From NCBI RefSeq assembly GCF_000519205.1, contig NZ_JAFB01000022.1, positions 95,371 through 159,370 on the forward strand: a stretch of DNA of 64,000 nucleotides. The letters run 5' to 3'. Both the position numbers and the translations under genes were made by a program. This stretch comes from Amycolatopsis taiwanensis DSM 45107. GTDB lineage: Bacteria; Actinomycetota; Actinomycetes; Mycobacteriales; Pseudonocardiaceae. The stretch's first letter is position 1, and each line of letters begins with the position of its first letter. Under the pieces are notes generated by a model. It worked only from the letters and a program-made list of their open reading frames with translations, ran no database searches and was not told where the DNA came from. Positions 16,751 to 25,331 of the stretch are shown here, one piece after another.

Positions 16751-17589
16751 AGATCGCGATGGTGCAGCTCGCCAGCCCGCCGGAGGAGACACCGGCCGAG
16801 CGGCGGGTGCGAGCCGGCAAGCTGGTGGAGCGCGCGGCCGGCGCGGATCTGGTCGTGCTGCCCGAGCTCTGGGCGGTCGGTTACTTCGCCTTCGACGACT
16901 ACGAGCGTGCGGCCGAACCCCTCGACGGTCCCACCGTGGCCGCGGGCAGGACGTGGGCACGGCGTCTCGGCGCTCATGTTCACGTCGGCAGCCTGCTGGA
17001 GCGGGACGAACACGGCCGGTTGTTCAACACGGCGGTGCTACTCGCCCCGGACGGCTCGATCGTGCACACGTACCGGAAGGTGCACGTCTTCGGCTACGCC
17101 TCGCGGGAGGCCGAGTTGCTGACCCCGGGAGACACGCTGGAGGTGGCGACGACCGCGCTCGGCAGGATCGGCGCCACCACCTGCTACGACCTCCGTTTTC
17201 CGGAACTGTGGCGCGCTCTCGTCGACCGGGGCGCTCGGACCGTGGTGGTACCCGCGGCCTGGCCCGCGGCTCGCCGGGAGCACTGGCGCCTGTTCACGTC
17301 GTGCCGTGCGGTGGAGGAGCAGTTGCTGGTCATCGCGGTGAACGCCGTGGGGCAGCAAGGCGCGGTGGAACTGGGCGGCACCAGCCGGGTCGTGGATCCG
17401 TGGGGCACGGTGCTCGCCGAGGCCGGCACCGGAGAGGAAGTCCTCCGCTGCGAAGTGGACGAGTCGATTGTGGACATCGTGCGCGCGGAGTTTCCGGTGC
17501 TCGCCGACCGGCGCTGGCCGGTGACGGGTGACCGACAACGAAGCTGCGTTCCGGACAACACCGAGGAGATCATGGGAGCGGGATCATGA
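16747..17589 (+). CDS. Carbon-nitrogen hydrolase (nitrilase superfamily)
   Basis: A 280-residue CN-hydrolase with the Glu-Lys-Cys triad visible in VLPELWAVGYF, TYRKVHVFGY and TTCYDLRFPEL. The superfamily hydrolyses amides, nitriles or N-carbamoyl groups; DLRFPEL is typical of amidase branches rather than true nitrilases. GTG 16747 overlaps the GntR stop and its 3' end overlaps the DUF2848 gene. In this operon it probably releases ammonia from an amide intermediate. Confidence 0.87.
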   Translation: MKIAMVQLASPPEETPAERRVRAGKLVERAAGADLVVLPELWAVGYFAFDDYERAAEPLDGPTVAAGRTWARRLGAHVHVGSLLERDEHGRLFNTAVLLAPDGSIVHTYRKVHVFGYASREAELLTPGDTLEVATTALGRIGATTCYDLRFPELWRALVDRGARTVVVPAAWPAARREHWRLFTSCRAVEEQLLVIAVNAVGQQGAVELGGTSRVVDPWGTVLAEAGTGEEVLRCEVDESIVDIVRAEFPVLADRRWPVTGDRQRSCVPDNTEEIMGAGS

Positions 17590-18254
17590 GCGCGGGCCAG
17601 CCGCTGACACTGCACGTCGTGGGCACCGGGGAAAGGCTGGAACTTTCACCGCGGCGCCTGGTGATCGCGGGCTATACCGGCCGGGACGAAGCCTCGGTGG
17701 AGGCACACATCTCCGAGCTCGCGGCCATCGGGGTGCCCCGGCCGGCCACCGTGCCGGCGTTCTACGACCTCGACCCGGCGCTGCTGACCACAGCGGCGGT
17801 CGTCGAGGTGGCGAGCGAGAGTACCTCCGGTGAGGTCGAGCCGGTTCTCCTCCGCCACGGTGGGCGCTACTTCCTCGCGGTCGGCTCCGACCACACCGAC
17901 CGCGACCTGGAGCGCAGCGACATCGGGGCGTCCAAGGCGGCGTGCCCGAAGCCGATCGGCAACCTGGTAACCGAGATCGGCGCCGACCCGGCCGCGCTGG
18001 ATTGGGACAACGTGCGGGCGGACTCCAGTGTGGACGGTTGGCCCTACCAGAAGGGCACCCTGTCGGAGTTGCGGCGGCCGGCCGATCTGCTCGGCCGGCT
18101 GGGCGCCGTCGAGGGCGACTTCGTGCTGTTCTGCGGAACTTTCGGCCTGCTCGGCGGCGAATTCGTCCACGGCACGTATTGGCGTCTGCACCTGGAACTG
18201 CCCGGGGGGCTGACCTTGACCCACGCGTACGAGAGCAAGCAGAGGAGCGTGTGA
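17586..18254 (+). CDS. DUF2848 family protein
   Basis: A 222-residue protein that matches the DUF2848 pattern: VIAGYTGRDEASVEAHI, the VPRPATVPAFY segment and VGSDHTDRDLER. The family has distant likeness to FAH-type hydrolases, and no member's activity is known to me. Four-base overlaps on both sides place it firmly between the amidase and the HpaB-type oxygenase, so it probably handles a ring-opened or hydroxylated intermediate. Confidence 0.8.
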   Translation: MSAGQPLTLHVVGTGERLELSPRRLVIAGYTGRDEASVEAHISELAAIGVPRPATVPAFYDLDPALLTTAAVVEVASESTSGEVEPVLLRHGGRYFLAVGSDHTDRDLERSDIGASKAACPKPIGNLVTEIGADPAALDWDNVRADSSVDGWPYQKGTLSELRRPADLLGRLGAVEGDFVLFCGTFGLLGGEFVHGTYWRLHLELPGGLTLTHAYESKQRSV

Positions 18255-19714
18255 TGCGCAGCGGAGCTGATTACCTGGCCGCCCTGAAGGGGCCACGCCG
18301 GATCTATGTCGACGGGGCGCCGGTCGAGGACGTCGCCCACCACCCGGCTTTCGCGCCGATCGCCAAGACCATCGCCGAGTTGTTCGACATCGCGGCGGAT
18401 CCGGCCGCCGGGATGACGGTCACCGACCCGGCCACCGGCAGCACGGTCAACCGCTTGTTCACCCCGCCACGCAGCCGGGAAGACCTCGCGGCCTACCGTG
18501 CCGCCGTCACCACCTGGGCACGTCACACCCACGGCTGGGTCGGGCGCAGCCCCGATCACGTCGGTGCGTTCGTCGCCGCGTTCTCCGCGCATCCCGAGGC
18601 GTTCGCCGGCGGTGACCATGATTTCGCCGTCAACGTGACGTCCTTTCACCGCCGGGTGCTGAGGGAGAACCTCTACGTCTCGTACGCCATCATCCCGCCG
18701 CAGGTGTCGCGGGCGACCAGCGCGCACGCCTGGGAGGGGGACCTGATCCAGGCCGGGGTCGCCGAGGAACGGCCCGACGGGATCGTGATCCGCGGCGCGC
18801 AGATGCTCGCCACCGGCGGTGCGGTCGCCGACGAGATCTTCGTCTCCTGCATCAAACCGCTCAGTCCGGAGGACGCGGATTTCGCGCTGGGCTTCGCCGT
18901 ACCCGTCGATGCTGAAGGGCTCAAGCTGTACTGCCGGCGTCCCTACGCCCCGGCTGCCACAAGTTCGTACGACTACCCCCTCACCACCCGCTACGACGAG
19001 ACCGACGCACTGGTCGTGTTCGACGACGTTTTCATCCCGTGGGAGCGCGTGTTCGTGTACCGGGACGTCGCCGGCCTGCGCCGGCAGTTCTTCGACACCG
19101 GCGCCCACGTCTTCGGTAACTGGCAGGCGCAGATCCGGTTCATGGTCAAGACGCAGTTCATCGCCGGGCTCGCGCGGAAGGTCGCGGCGGTCAACGGCGT
19201 CGACAAGTTCCCCGGTGTGGTGGAGAAACTCGGTGAGTTGGCCAGCCTGGCCGCCGTCGTCGAATCCTCCGTGCTGGCCGCCGAGTACGCCGCGGAAGCG
19301 GACGAGCAGGGCCTGTGGCGGCCCCACGGCAGAGCGGTCTACGGCGCGATGGGGCTGCAGGCCGAGCTGTACCCGCGGATGCTGGCGATCCTGCGTGACC
19401 TGGTCGGCGGCGGCGTGCTCCAGGTGCCGTCGAGCGTGTCCGAGCTGATCAACCCCGAGACCCGGGCGGACATCGACCGATACGTGCACAGCCCGTCGGC
19501 GCCGGCAGAAGAGCGGGTGAAGCTGTTCAAACTGGCGTGGGACGTGGTCGGCAGCGAGTTCGCCGGGCGACACCACCAGTACGAGATGTTCTATGCGGGA
19601 GCGCCGTTCGTGGTGAAGGGCTACGCCTTCCGCAACTACGGCTTCGACGACCCGGTGGGCGACGTCGACGCCTTCCTGTCCAGCTACGGCCTGGAGGGAG
19701 GCAGCGCCCGATGA
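18254..19714 (+). CDS. HpaB-type FADH2-dependent aromatic monooxygenase
   Basis: A 486-residue protein of the 4-hydroxyphenylacetate 3-monooxygenase oxygenase (HpaB) family, acyl-CoA-dehydrogenase-like fold. Family features include HTHGWVGRSPDH near residue 95, ATGGAVADEIFVSC and VFDDVFIPWERVFVY. It uses reduced flavin from a partner reductase, encoded two genes on. It could be the 4-hydroxyphenylacetate hydroxylase feeding the hpa genes at 0-7 kb, but its operon contains amidases rather than phenolic-acid genes, so another (perhaps N-heterocyclic) substrate is as likely. ATG 18254 overlaps the preceding stop. Confidence 0.85.
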   Translation: MRSGADYLAALKGPRRIYVDGAPVEDVAHHPAFAPIAKTIAELFDIAADPAAGMTVTDPATGSTVNRLFTPPRSREDLAAYRAAVTTWARHTHGWVGRSPDHVGAFVAAFSAHPEAFAGGDHDFAVNVTSFHRRVLRENLYVSYAIIPPQVSRATSAHAWEGDLIQAGVAEERPDGIVIRGAQMLATGGAVADEIFVSCIKPLSPEDADFALGFAVPVDAEGLKLYCRRPYAPAATSSYDYPLTTRYDETDALVVFDDVFIPWERVFVYRDVAGLRRQFFDTGAHVFGNWQAQIRFMVKTQFIAGLARKVAAVNGVDKFPGVVEKLGELASLAAVVESSVLAAEYAAEADEQGLWRPHGRAVYGAMGLQAELYPRMLAILRDLVGGGVLQVPSSVSELINPETRADIDRYVHSPSAPAEERVKLFKLAWDVVGSEFAGRHHQYEMFYAGAPFVVKGYAFRNYGFDDPVGDVDAFLSSYGLEGGSAR

Positions 19715-20055
19715 GCAAACCCGAGCACGAGTTCTTCCCCGTCACCGACGTCGGCTACACCGTCTGCCCCGGTGACGACCCGAAGATCACCGAACGGATT
19801 CTCGCCAAGGACTCCGAAACCGGGGTGGCGACCCGGATTCTGCGCTACGAACCCGGCGCCGACTCGACGCCGATGGGAGTGCAGGAACACGATTTCTGGG
19901 AGGAGGTCTACATCCTGGAGGGCTCCTTCACCGACCTGACGCTCGGCCGGACCTTCACGGCCGGAATGTACGCCTGCCGTCCCCCGGGCATGCCGCACGG
20001 GCCGTGGCGCACCGACGAGGGTGTCGTGACCTTCGAGGTTCGTTACCGCGCCTGA
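19711..20055 (+). CDS. Small cupin-domain protein
   Basis: A 114-residue single cupin. The strand pattern and EEVYILEGSFTD with the later GMPHGPW segment fit a ChrR/quercetinase-like cupin, with a likely metal site (EHDFWEE and PHGP). It may be a small dioxygenase, isomerase or binding protein. Its ATG lies within the last codons of the monooxygenase gene. Role inferred only from context. Confidence 0.75.
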   Translation: MSKPEHEFFPVTDVGYTVCPGDDPKITERILAKDSETGVATRILRYEPGADSTPMGVQEHDFWEEVYILEGSFTDLTLGRTFTAGMYACRPPGMPHGPWRTDEGVVTFEVRYRA

Positions 20056-20073
20056 GCTTTCGAGGAGGCAACC

Positions 20074-20604
20074 ATGATCACCACCCCGTCGTCGCCGGCG
20101 GCAACAGTCGATCCGATGACCATGCGCCGCACGATGGGGCGCTTCGCGACCGGCGTCGCCGTGATCACGACCAGCACCGCGGGCACTCCACATGGGATGA
20201 CCGTGAACTCGCTGACCTCGGTGTCGCTGGAACCGCCGCTGTTGCTGGTGTGCCTGACGATCGGTGCCCGCACCACGGACGCGATCGTCGAGGGGGGCCG
20301 GTTCGCGGTCAACATCCTTTCCGCCCGCCAGGAACAGCTCGCCCTGCGCTTCGCCCGGCGCGGCGAGGATCACTTCGCCGGCCTCGACGTCACCACCGGA
20401 GGGCACCGCGTGCCCGTGATCCCCGATGCGTTCGCGCATCTCGAATGCGACGTCGAGCGGCATTTCGTCGCCGGCGACCACGTGGTCGTGTTCGGCCACG
20501 TGATCAACGTCTGCGAGCGCGAGGGCGAACCGCTCGCCTTCCTCGGTGGCCGGTTCGCCGACCTCGTGGACCGCGCGAGCGAGCCGGTCCACTGGTTCTT
20601 CTGA
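20074..20604 (+). CDS. NAD(P)H:flavin reductase (HpaC-like)
   Basis: A 176-residue flavin reductase-like domain. TMGRFATGVAVITT, GMTVNSLTSVSLEPPLLLVC and the FAVNIL segment are typical of HpaC/PheA2-type partners that supply FADH2 to two-component monooxygenases. AGGAGG lies just upstream of ATG 20074. It is the obvious partner of the HpaB-type oxygenase. A strong hairpin follows the gene. Confidence 0.9.
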   Translation: MITTPSSPAATVDPMTMRRTMGRFATGVAVITTSTAGTPHGMTVNSLTSVSLEPPLLLVCLTIGARTTDAIVEGGRFAVNILSARQEQLALRFARRGEDHFAGLDVTTGGHRVPVIPDAFAHLECDVERHFVAGDHVVVFGHVINVCEREGEPLAFLGGRFADLVDRASEPVHWFF

Positions 20605-20624
20605 CCGGCACCGCCGGTGAGTGT

Positions 20625-20656
20625 GCCGCGGTGGCTGCGCCAACAGCCACCGCGGC
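20625..20656. terminator. Strong 13-bp hairpin within the operon
   Basis: GCCGCGGTGGCTG-CGCCAA-CAGCCACCGCGGC is a perfect 13-bp stem with a 6-base loop, 20 bases after the reductase stop and 53 before the transporter start. There is no U-tract. It may terminate, or protect the upstream mRNA so that transporter and hydrolase are expressed less. Confidence 0.65.
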
Positions 20657-20709
20657 CTTCGGTATCAGCTGTCCAGCCACAACACGGACCATCGACCCCA
20701 GGAGTCGAC

Positions 20710-22083
20710 ATGGCCAATACCCCACACCAACCTAGCAAGAAACGAGCCCATACCCGGCTTTCCGTCGTGGCCGGGTCGAGCCTGGCCGGTACCGCCGTCG
20801 AGTGGTACGACTTCTTCCTCTACGGCACGGCCTCGACGCTGGTGTTCAACAAGCTGTTCTTCCCCGCGTCCGATCCGCTGGTCGGGACCATGCTCGCGTT
20901 CGCGACCTACGCGGTCGGGTTCGTGGCGCGGCCCTTGGGAGCGGCGGTGCTCGGACATCTCGGTGACCGCCGGGGACGGCGCTCCACGCTCATCGCGAGC
21001 CTGCTGTTGATGGGCGGCTCCACCTTCCTCATCGCGCTGCTGCCGACCTATGGCACCGTCGGGATTCTCGCCCCGCTGCTGCTCGTCGCGTGCCGTCTCG
21101 TCCAAGGCTTCGCGCTCGGCGGCGAGTGGGGCGGCGCGGTCCTGCTGGTGTCCGAGCACGGTGACACCAGGCGCCGGGCATTCTGGGCGTCGTGGCCCAA
21201 TGTGGGACCGCCACTGGGCAACCTCATGGCCGCCGGGGCGCTGGCATTGCTTGGCGGCGTCATGCCGGAGGACGCGTTCTTGTCGTGGGGCTGGCGCATC
21301 GCGTTCGGACTGTCCGCGGTGCTCGTGGCCATCGGGCTCTGGCTGCGGCTCTACGTCACCGAAACACCGTTGTTCCAGGCGGCCCAGCGCGCCGAGCCGG
21401 CGGGGCCGAAGTCGTTGCCCGCCGGCACGGTGATCCGGCACCACTGGCGCCAGGTCCTGCTGGCCGCCGCGACCCGGTTCGGTGAGAACGCCGGCTTCTA
21501 CCTCTTCTCACTGTTCGTCATCACCTACGTCAACAGCATGCTCGGGCTCAAGGGTTCGGTCGGGCTGACCGCGGTCATGGTCGGCCAGGCCATCGCGGTG
21601 GTCACGATCCCGTTCTTCGCGATGCTGGCCGACCGGATCGGCCGCCGCCCGATATACCTGGCGGCGTCGGCCGCGACGATCGTGTGGAGCTTCGTGTTCT
21701 TCGCGCTGGTGGACACGCGTTCCACCGCGGCGATCATCGTGGCGGTTTCCGGCGGGCTGCTCATCTTCGCCGCGTACAGCTCGGTCATCGGCGCGTTCTT
21801 CGCGGAGTTGTTCCCGACCGAGGTCCGCTACTCCGGGGTATCCCTGGCTTACAACCTCGCCTCGGTCGTGGCCGGCTCCCTCGCGCCGATCATCGCTATC
21901 GCGCTGTACGCGCGCTTCGGCACCGGCTACGCCATCGGCGTTTACCTGGCCGTGATGGGACTGATCTCCCTCGTGGCCACGCTTCTCGCCCGTGAGACGC
22001 GCTCGGTGGACCTGTCCGACGTCGGCCGTGGCCGCGCACGGGACGACGAACAGCGCCCCGCGACCATGCCCACCAACCACTGA
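20710..22083 (+). CDS. MHS-family MFS transporter
   Basis: A 457-residue, 12-helix transporter with EWYDFFLYGTAS in helix 1, GHLGDRRGRR between helices 2 and 3, QGFALGGEWGGAVLL in helix 4 and ADRIGRRP in the second half. It is a close family relative of the transporter at 8179-9498. ATG 20710 follows CAGGAGTCGAC. Probably the uptake system for the substrate of this operon. Confidence 0.9.
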   Translation: MANTPHQPSKKRAHTRLSVVAGSSLAGTAVEWYDFFLYGTASTLVFNKLFFPASDPLVGTMLAFATYAVGFVARPLGAAVLGHLGDRRGRRSTLIASLLLMGGSTFLIALLPTYGTVGILAPLLLVACRLVQGFALGGEWGGAVLLVSEHGDTRRRAFWASWPNVGPPLGNLMAAGALALLGGVMPEDAFLSWGWRIAFGLSAVLVAIGLWLRLYVTETPLFQAAQRAEPAGPKSLPAGTVIRHHWRQVLLAAATRFGENAGFYLFSLFVITYVNSMLGLKGSVGLTAVMVGQAIAVVTIPFFAMLADRIGRRPIYLAASAATIVWSFVFFALVDTRSTAAIIVAVSGGLLIFAAYSSVIGAFFAELFPTEVRYSGVSLAYNLASVVAGSLAPIIAIALYARFGTGYAIGVYLAVMGLISLVATLLARETRSVDLSDVGRGRARDDEQRPATMPTNH

Positions 22084-22121
22084 AGATCCAGCACTGAAGA
22101 TCCAGCACCGAAGGAGGATTC

Positions 22122-22871
22122 ATGGGAGCCGTCACGGATTTCTTGCACACCTACGACCGCGGAGAGGATGAGTTGCTGGACGGCGAACGCGAGCAGATCT
22201 CGTTCGCCGACTCCGACTACGAGACCGACAAGCACTGGGCCTTCGAGATCAAGCCTCAGGAATGCGCGCTGATCGTGGTCGACCTGCAGGAGGACTTCGT
22301 CAATCCCGGCAACCCCATGTGCGTACCCGAGGCGTACCGGCAACTGCCACGGGTCGAAGCGCTCATTTCGGCCTGCCGCGACACGGACGTGCCGGTGCTG
22401 TACACCGAGCACACGATCGCGCCGGATGTAGCGCACGACTTCTATGCCTACTGGCCGCCGATCCGCGCCGGCGCGATCGCGGAATCGACGCCCGGGTCGA
22501 AGCTGTACCGGCGCCTGCGCCCGCGTGACGACGAGCGGGTCATCTCGGCCAAGCACACCTACGACTCGTTCGCCGGCACCGACCTCGACTACACACTGCG
22601 CTGCCGTGGCGTCCGCACGCTGATCGTTTGCGGCACCCTGACGAACTTCTGCTGCGAATCAACCGCACGGACCGGCTTCTTCCTCGGCTACCACATCGTG
22701 TTCGGCTCCGACGTGAACGCGACCGACAACGCCGACGCGCACCGCGCCACCCTGCGGACGATGCGCCGTGGGTTCGGGCGAGTGCTCGATCACCGGACCA
22801 TCATCGACACACTCCACAATGGCGACTCGCTGCACCACGAGGCCAAGAAGGCCCTGGCTGCAAGGAAATGA
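22122..22871 (+). CDS. Isochorismatase-family amidohydrolase
   Basis: A 249-residue cysteine hydrolase. The triad is visible as Asp in VVDLQEDF, Lys in SAKHTYDSF and Cys in NFCCESTAR. Relatives cleave amides or carbamates (N-carbamoylsarcosine, maleamate, ureidoacrylate). GAAGGAGG precedes ATG 22122. A 14-15 bp tandem duplication (CACTGAAGATCCAG) spans the gap after the transporter gene. It is the last gene of the operon and probably deaminates a ring-opened product. Confidence 0.87.
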   Translation: MGAVTDFLHTYDRGEDELLDGEREQISFADSDYETDKHWAFEIKPQECALIVVDLQEDFVNPGNPMCVPEAYRQLPRVEALISACRDTDVPVLYTEHTIAPDVAHDFYAYWPPIRAGAIAESTPGSKLYRRLRPRDDERVISAKHTYDSFAGTDLDYTLRCRGVRTLIVCGTLTNFCCESTARTGFFLGYHIVFGSDVNATDNADAHRATLRTMRRGFGRVLDHRTIIDTLHNGDSLHHEAKKALAARK

Positions 22872-23109
22872 GCCGATACGGCGCGGGCACCCCAGACCGG
22901 AAAGCATGCTTCGGTGGTGCCATCCCCTGACCTGGTGCGAGTCTCATCTCAGGGTCGGAGTCCGGGGACTTCCCGGATGTGTCGGCGGTGGCCGTCTGGT
23001 GAAGTTATGGCACCGGCTCACGATCGTCCATACCGGACAATCGTTTCGGGCCGCTCGGTGGGCCGATCTGCCGGCATCACCGAGCGGTCCCGCAATGACA
23101 GGAGGAACT

Positions 23110-23274
23110 ATGGCCAGGCATCGATTCGACGAGGTGGACGACCGGTTCAAGTGGGGCGGACCGGAACTTCTCCGCAGGTGGGGCCACGTGCCCAGCACAC
23201 ACGGCCGTGAAGACGAAGACATGACCGTGCTGGAAGCCTCCGCCGGGCCTGCGTTGGCGCCTGTCCCTGGTTAG
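23110..23274 (+). CDS. Small hypothetical protein (54 aa)
   Basis: MARHRFDEVDDRFKWGG begins a 54-residue frame. Its start codon has one of the best ribosome sites in the window, CAGGAGGAAC seven bases upstream. The product is charged, has no signal or membrane segment and no family I recognise. It lies alone in a 687-bp gap between two transcription units. Coding is supported only by the ribosome site. Confidence 0.45.
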   Translation: MARHRFDEVDDRFKWGGPELLRRWGHVPSTHGREDEDMTVLEASAGPALAPVPG

Positions 23275-23558
23275 ACCCCGTGAGCGTCGCCAAGATCTCC
23301 GAGCTTGCTGTCGCTGGAGTGGGCAGTCATTGTCCTGAGGTCCCATCCTGTCGAACGCGGCTGGGTGTTCGATCGCCCACTCGGCGAACGGGCGCGGCGA
23401 GCGGCGCCGCCCTGCCCAGTGGGCATGGCTGACCGCCGAACTCGCCGACTAACTCGACCATGCCACCCGGACCGATTTCCTCGACTACTTTGCCAACCTG
23501 CGGACTCTCGTGGTTACGGTGACAGGATGGCGGTGGGGAGATTGGACGGTGTGACGTC
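23275..23558. other. Intergenic region, nothing recognised
   Basis: About 280 bases between the small ORF and the coiled-coil gene. One frame reads AQWAWLTAELAD before a stop, which may be a decayed coding remnant. No promoter or hairpin stands out. The 238 bases before the small ORF (22872-23109) likewise hold no gene. Confidence 0.35.
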
Positions 23559-24737
23559 ATGGGCTGGGTGACCGATGCGTCCATTCGGAGGCTGCTCGAG
23601 GCGCCCCTGCCCCCGGACAAGGGTGGATACGCGGCAGTGGTGTGCGTCGTGTCCAGGGCCGAGGGCGATGGGGTGGTGCACCGGCAACACCTCGGTGACT
23701 GGTCGAGCATCCACGATTTGACCGGGCGCCACGTCGCGGTGATTACCCCGGATCCCGCGGGTGTCGCCGTCGTCGACATAGGTGTCGCTGTCCGGGGAAT
23801 CGCACTCTTCGGCGACGAGCACGGGACTCGCCTCGTCAACGCCGGTCCGTGGCCCCGCCCACCCGCTTACGCACCGACACTGCCCATGCCCCTTGACGAG
23901 CACGCGACAGCCGTAACAACCGTCGCCACCGAACTGCAGGAATACTTCGGCATCGCTGAGGAGACCCTGCCGTGCGCGGTGATCGTGTGTACCGCGGAGC
24001 AGCAGGTGGTCGTGGTCGGGCTCAACCGCCGGATCACCTTGTACGGGCTGCTGAAGCACGTCAAGTCCGAGCTTGAACCTCAGCTCGCACGGCTCAACCG
24101 TGCTCGGGCCGAGATGGAACCCTACGTGGCCGAGCGACAGCAGGCCCTGGCCGAGTTGGCTGAAGCCGAACGGCGTGCGGCTGCCTGGCGCAGCGCGGTC
24201 GCGGCGCGCAAAGAGTGGGTGAAGCGCCGTGAGCAGCTCGCCGCGGAGCTGACCGACCTCGCCGCGGATGTCGACGCAGACACCGCAGCGCTATGCCGGT
24301 GGCTCGCCGCCCGCCTTCCCGAGGACCGGACGCTGGACCGCCGCGACGCGACGCGCGCAGAGACACTGTTCACGGCGCTGAGCAGCCGGATCGGTAACCT
24401 ACCCAGTAGGAAACGCCAGTCGCTGCTAAGGCGCCTGCGACGCGCGGTGGCAGCGTTGGGGACGAACGTCGCGCCGGTGCCGGAGGAGCCGGACGCCGAT
24501 CTCGCCGACCTCACCGAACGAGCTTCTCGCAGCCAAGCCGCGTACCACGCCATCTCGGCAAAACACTCCGCGGCAGGCGGTCTGGACATGCTCGGCGCGG
24601 TGCGATCCGCCGCGAACCGGCTCGGCCTGGACGAGTCATGCTCCGGCTTGCTGTCGTGGCGGGAGGTGCGGTGGCCGGTGACGGCGTTCATCCCGCCGCC
24701 CCACCGGGCACCGCTCGTGCGGAGGGACCGCGGATGA
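23559..24737 (+). CDS. Hypothetical protein with central coiled coil
   Basis: A 392-residue protein I do not recognise. Residues about 1-165 look like a compact alpha/beta domain (VVCVVSRAEGDG, HVAVITPD, ELQEYFGIAEETLPCAVIVC). Residues about 170-250 are Ala/Glu/Arg/Leu-rich heptads typical of a coiled coil, then a basic helical region (SRKRQSLLRRLRRAV). There is no signal or membrane segment. The stop overlaps the start of the membrane-protein gene (ATGA), so the two are a coupled pair, perhaps a cytoplasmic sensor and a membrane effector. Confidence 0.7.
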   Translation: MGWVTDASIRRLLEAPLPPDKGGYAAVVCVVSRAEGDGVVHRQHLGDWSSIHDLTGRHVAVITPDPAGVAVVDIGVAVRGIALFGDEHGTRLVNAGPWPRPPAYAPTLPMPLDEHATAVTTVATELQEYFGIAEETLPCAVIVCTAEQQVVVVGLNRRITLYGLLKHVKSELEPQLARLNRARAEMEPYVAERQQALAELAEAERRAAAWRSAVAARKEWVKRREQLAAELTDLAADVDADTAALCRWLAARLPEDRTLDRRDATRAETLFTALSSRIGNLPSRKRQSLLRRLRRAVAALGTNVAPVPEEPDADLADLTERASRSQAAYHAISAKHSAAGGLDMLGAVRSAANRLGLDESCSGLLSWREVRWPVTAFIPPPHRAPLVRRDRG

Positions 24738-25216
24738 GCACCGTCCCGTACCACGCGCTCCTCACCGACCAACTGGCCGACGAACGCGCGAAGAAGAACT
24801 CCCTCGAACAACGCGGAATCGCAGTCATCACGACATCCGGCACACTTGTCACGATCACCCTCGGGTTCGTCGCGCTGGCGACCCGCGCACAGACCTATGT
24901 GCTCGGCGCGACGGTCGTGGTGCTGCTCGTGGTGGCGCTGGCCGGGCTGGTCCTCGCCGCCGCGATCGGCCTGATCGTGAACCTGCCCGCCCGGCTGCCG
25001 GTCGTCGATGCCGGGGAACTCACCGCTGCGAACGGCGACGACGATCTGGAGACCGTCCGTGCGGAGCACGAAGTTCTCGCCCACCTGCTCACCGGCCTGC
25101 GACAGGTGAACCGGAGCAGAGCCCGGATCCTGTTCGCCGCACTGCTGGTCGAGGTCACGGCTTTGGCGGTGATGGCGGTCGCCGTCGTGGCCGCCATGGC
25201 ACCGATAATGAGCTGA
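24734..25216 (+). CDS. Small membrane protein, SLATT/PycTM-like layout
   Basis: 160 residues. A charged amphipathic helix (ADERAKKNSLEQRG) leads into two adjacent transmembrane segments (about 28-50 and 56-80), then an acidic soluble stretch, a helix (LLTGLRQVNRSRARI) and a third segment to the C-terminus. This layout resembles membrane effectors of nucleotide-signalled defence systems (SLATT, Pycsar TM) in pattern only. ATG 24734 overlaps the previous stop. Function unknown. Confidence 0.68.
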   Translation: MSTVPYHALLTDQLADERAKKNSLEQRGIAVITTSGTLVTITLGFVALATRAQTYVLGATVVVLLVVALAGLVLAAAIGLIVNLPARLPVVDAGELTAANGDDDLETVRAEHEVLAHLLTGLRQVNRSRARILFAALLVEVTALAVMAVAVVAAMAPIMS

Positions 25217-25331
25217 TGCGTGTGCGGATCGGTGGTCCGGGGCGCGTGACCTGACATGGAGATGCGTTGGCAGTGAAGCGTTGGCTTCGCGGAACGCGAC
25301 TTGGCCCCTTTAGCCCTCCGGGGGACTGTGC

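Noticed and set aside
18254..20604. Naming the oxygenase and reductase hpaB and hpaC
   Set aside because: Family is clear, but the operon holds amide hydrolases and is 11 kb from the hpa genes with its own regulator, so the substrate is not settled.
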